From: Rhodotorula mucilaginosa
Taxonomy: Eukaryota; Basidiomycota; Microbotryomycetes; Sporidiobolales; Sporidiobolaceae
DNA: 64,000 nt
NCBI GenBank assembly: GCA_034406715.1
Contig: CP137865.1
Coordinates: 124,001-188,000, forward strand
Direction of reading: 5' to 3'
The notes below the pieces were generated by a model, which saw only the letters and a list, made by a program, of their open reading frames with translations, had not been told where the DNA came from and ran no database searches. The position numbers were made by a program, and so were the translations under genes. Shown here in pieces: positions 60,880 to 64,000 of the stretch (positions are counted from its first letter, which is position 1; each line of letters opens with the position of its first letter).

Positions 60880-61425
60880 GCGAGCTGTTGCGAAGGGTGC
60901 ACACTGATGACTCCGTACCCCTCCGAAGAGAGCAGCAGATGGTCAAGAGTCGAGAGAGATCAGACAAGTTCTCCGAGGCGGTGCGGCGGCTCGCCCGCGA
61001 ATTTTCCTCTCGCGGTGTGGCAAAATTGCATGAGAGACAAGCTCGTCGACGAGTCCTACAACGGAGAGAATTACATGCGGAGACCAGGAGTACACAGAGA
61101 CGGCCCGCAAAAAAAGGCTGTAGACTCGGAAAGAGAAGAAAGGAGGCCCCGCTCAAGTCAAGTGGCGAAAAAAAGGGGATCGACCCGTTCCGGAACCCTC
61201 CCGGTGAGGCTGGACGGGCAAGAAAGGTATATGCGTCAGGGGGGCGAAGAAGGGCGTACGATCGGGATCGGGTCGATGCCGGCTGCGAGAGGGCGTGGGG
61301 AAGAGGAAGAAGAGGTGGATTAGGAGTCGGTTCGTGAAACATCGAGCTGCGGCGGAGGATCAGAGATGGTTGGGGCCAAGTCGAGGGGCGTGCACAGAAA
61401 TACGAGGGGCGAAAGGGTGGGAATT
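60880..61425. other. Spacer between MDM31 and YKT6
   Basis: 546 bp containing the MDM31 promoter and the YKT6 3' flank. Short A-runs lie near 61110-61120 and 61170. No gene seen. Confidence 0.45.
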
Positions 61426-62620
61426 CTAGCAAATAACGCAGCACGAGTTCTGTGCGCGATTGACCAACACCGATCAGTACGTGTCCGGTTAGACATTTCC
61501 CACGTCTGACCTCTCCATCGACTGCACTGGATGTAAGGCCACCAGACGCACCTGCTTCTTGGCCGTCTTGTAGAAGGATTTCGAGCTCGCCGAGAGGGCG
61601 GCCGACTTGTCGACGAGGCTGTCGAGTTGCTCGCCTCGCTGCAGGACCGACTCGATCGTCTTGTGCTGCACGTGAACACGATATCCAGGTTCAGCCAGAA
61701 GATCAGCGTGGGCTCTTTCTCCTCACAAGCTGATATTACCACACGGCACGAGGGGACACGCGCGACGTACGAGGATGATCTTTGTCTCGTCGAGTTCCTG
61801 CTGGACGCGCATGATGGCGTCGGCCTGTTTCGGGTCCTGGTACTTTTGCAAGTAGGTCGCCAAATCGGGATAGTCGACCAAGACCTGCTTGCCCGTCTGC
61901 CTCCCCTGCCTCGCCTTGTCCTCCCACTCTTGCTTGCTGACCTTGGTCGTAAACTCGTCGAGCAACTTGTTGAGCAACGAGAAGGCGACCCGGACGGGGT
62001 ACTCTTGGTCGGTGATGATGATGCCGGCGAGTTGGTCGGTCGAGCGGTGGTACGCGTGCGCCGTGTAGTTGTTCTCCTGGACCGATTGCCGCTGGCCGGG
62101 CTGTGTCCGCTCGGCGACCGTCCGGGAGAGAAAGTTGAGAAACTCGCCGACCCTGTCGTCGTCGTCAGGGTGTCAGTGGGTATGCAGGGAGACTCCTTGG
62201 TGCTGATCTCGAATGTCAAGTCGATCAGCCGTCGGTGGGAGAACAGCGATTGCCCCAAGTCGACCTAACGCGCGCCCACGCCAGCTGGGCAGCTGTCTGC
62301 CCATGCACTCCCTGTCATGGCACCTCCGCCTTGCAACTGACCCGCTGGCTGCTGCTGCGAGATGAAGTGTCGCCACGACCTCATGACGCGTGAGGATGAA
62401 CGCGAGAGAGAACTCCGCCCGCCGACGCTCGCCGCCCTCTTCCTGGACCGGATCCTTCGAGAGAGTGATTTGGGGAGAGTGCCTCGTCTCAAGGGACTCA
62501 CGTTCCGCGCTGGTAGAACGAGAACGACGAGAGGTCTTGTGCGGCGGCGATGGCGACTGCGCTCGCTGCGCCTCCCTGACCGGGCTGAATGTGTTGGATC
62601 TGGATCGAGAGGATCTTCAT
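61426..62620 (-). CDS. YKT6: R-SNARE Ykt6 (lipidated longin)
   Basis: An R-SNARE for ER-Golgi, Golgi and vacuole fusion, anchored by lipids. Exons: 62620-62502, 62152-61771, 61665-61552 and 61449-61426, giving 212 aa. The longin domain starts [14 protein letters not shown], then [15 protein letters not shown] joined to [16 protein letters not shown] and [17 protein letters not shown]. The SNARE motif contains [17 protein letters not shown] joined to [15 protein letters not shown], with Arg at the zero layer. The last exon of 24 nt encodes NSCCVIC, a palmitoylation Cys plus a CaaX-type box (CVIC). Intron 1 is long (349 nt). Retention of the last intron would replace the lipid anchor with an unrelated tail. 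Confidence 0.94.
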
Positions 62621-63096
62621 AGCCGCCTTTGTCTGCTCTCTGACAGCTCCGCGAGTCGACCGTGGGAGAATGCGAGCAAGATCGACTTTTCACGCGACGC
62701 GACGACGACGCCACGGCTCTTTGCACGCTGCATTCTTCGGCATCCTCAGATGCATGCGCGTATTCAGGCTATGCTCTTCAGGCTCTTGCTTTCCGGGCTA
62801 ATCCGACTCGCTCCGGTCACCCGCGACTCTGCTCGAGTGTACTCACTCCTTCTCCCGCTGGATGCCTTGAGGCACTGCCGCCGCCGCCGGTCGGTTCTGC
62901 TGCGTAAAGGCCGTATCACCTGTGCACGAGCTCGTGTGATCGGACGAGCGCTCGCCGATCATCACCATCACCGCCCCGCTTGCGTCTGCGACTCGACTTG
63001 CCCCGGTCCGGACCTTAATCGCTCTGCCCATTTAAGCCGGTCGCCGCTCCTTCGCCCTCTCTCTCTCTCCTTCCTCACCGACGCAGCGCACCGGAG
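62621..63096. promoter_or_regulatory. Divergent promoter region, YKT6 and secreted Gly-rich gene
   Basis: 476 bp. A CT-rich tract (CTCTCTCTCTCCTTCCTC, about 63057-63076) sits just upstream of the rightward start codon, a common fungal promoter/leader feature. No clear TATA box. Confidence 0.5.
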
Positions 63097-64000
63097 ATGC
63101 TCTCTTCCGCTTTCTTCCTTCCGCTCCTCGCCGTGCTGGCATCCGCCGCTCCGACTCCCGGAGGAGGAGAAGGTCGTGAGTCCCCCGTCTGCTCTCATCT
63201 CCGGACCAGCTCCGGCGCCCTTCGTTCAGCTCCGGACTGAGTCTGGACCTTTTACTCGGGCACGCGCAGCCGGCGTCGACGTCGTCAAGCAGAGCAACTT
63301 CAAGGAGAACGAACTCGCGGCCAAGATCTCGCTCAAGGAGATCTGCTACCGGAACCTCTACGCCGACGTCTGTGGGTCATCTCTCTCGATTTCTTTTCGC
63401 AGTGTCTTGAGAGCGGAGAGCTGACTCTTGTTCCGGACGCCGCGGGAACAGCCAAGTACAAGGTCAAGTTCCAGAAAGAGGTTCTCGCCAAGGATGGTCA
63501 GTCTCCCCCCCGTCTCTTCCGTTCGTCTGAGGGTTCCGGCGCTGATGACCGCACTCGCTCTCAGCCAAGGGCCAGAACGTCTTCCTGTTTGACGGGATCA
63601 AGAAGGACGTCAACGACAAAGAGTTCTACTACGAAGAGTTCTGCTACAAGCAGTTCAACGTCATGCAGCACAACGAGAACGGTGGGCTCCCTGCGTTGTC
63701 TCTGAATCTTGCTTCTGTATTCTTACGCTGACGCGCCTGATGACCCGCCCGGCCCGCAGAGCAAAAGGCGAACACGGCCGTGCTCGGCGGTGGCGGCGGT
63801 CTCGGTCACGGCATCGGCGGCAAGGGCTACGTCAAGCGTGATGGCCTCGGCGGAGGGTACTATGGAGATGGTCTCCTCGGAGGTGGGTACGGCGGTGGGT
63901 ACGGCCACGGCAAGGGCGGGTTCGGCAAGGGCGGCTTCAAGGGTGGCTACGACGACGACTGCTTCGACCAGGACCACTTCCTCGACGGTTACGGTCCGTT
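63097..64000 (+). CDS. Secreted glycine-rich protein, 3' part outside window
   Basis: I do not recognise a named family. ATG 63097 gives a signal peptide (MLSSAFFLPLLAVLASAAP), followed by short exons reading VVKQSNFKENELAAKISLKE and ICYRNLYADV. Further exons read AKYKVKFQKEVLAKD, then KGQNVFLFDGIKKDVNDKEF with FCYKQFNVMQHNEN, and after a last intron a Gly-rich region (GGGGGLGHGIGGKGYVKRDG, then GGYGGGYGHGKGGFGKGGF) and DDDCFDQDHF. VKR-D could be a Kex2 site. Paired Cys residues suggest a small folded domain before the Gly/Tyr/Lys/His-rich tail. The gene is cut by the window edge and exon 1-2 joining is approximate. It could be a wall-associated or adhesive protein; that is inference. Confidence 0.7.

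Overview
The window is a gene-dense, GC-rich fungal nuclear segment. Almost every gene carries short introns (mostly 60-100 nt) with GT..AG ends. The gene content (a SAP18-type Sin3/ASAP subunit, Sec18, Ykt6, Erv14, Mdm31, UreF, SYLF-SH3 protein, STIMATE-like vacuolar protein) and the base composition suggest a basidiomycete, most likely a red yeast of the Sporidiobolales (Rhodotorula/Sporobolomyces type). That placement is inference; no ribosomal or marker gene is present to fix it.

Layout. (1) 1-3887: the 3' part of a non-LTR retrotransposon (LINE) with endonuclease, reverse transcriptase and a C-terminal zinc knuckle, ending in an A-tract. (2) 3888-9100: a visibly AT-richer stretch without a convincing protein gene. 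It holds four intron-bearing tRNA genes (Arg-ACG, Phe-GAA and a pair of Glu-UUC genes) and several short repeats. (3) 9102-31996: nicotinamidase, cornichon/Erv14, SAP18, Sec18/NSF, a STIMATE-like membrane protein, a Tls1/C9orf78 protein, an unknown disordered protein, Sua5, UreF, a GH36 raffinose-synthase-like enzyme and a MIX23 protein. (4) 32533-48152: a Ted1/Cdc1 phosphoesterase, a large FSFG nucleoporin that appears to start with a transmembrane segment, a GILT-type thiol reductase, Arp2/3 subunit ARPC3, a PLC-like phosphodiesterase and UDP-glucose pyrophosphorylase. (5) 48527-64000: a BSD-domain protein, a SYLF+SH3 protein, two tandem F-box-like genes, Mdm31, Ykt6 and the start of a secreted glycine-rich protein that runs off the window.

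The genes are not an operon-like cluster. They are ordinary housekeeping genes, with some over-representation of early secretory and membrane-fusion factors (Erv14, Sec18, Ted1, Ykt6). The most unusual points are the membrane-anchored FSFG nucleoporin architecture and the four genes whose first coding exon is only 3-8 nt long. Also of note are two GC-AG introns with the same donor, three stop-free introns of length 3n, a 24-nt last exon of YKT6 that carries the whole lipidation signal, and twin tRNA-Glu genes with identical exons but different introns. Exon boundaries were deduced by eye from splice consensus, reading frame and family conservation; no RNA evidence was available.
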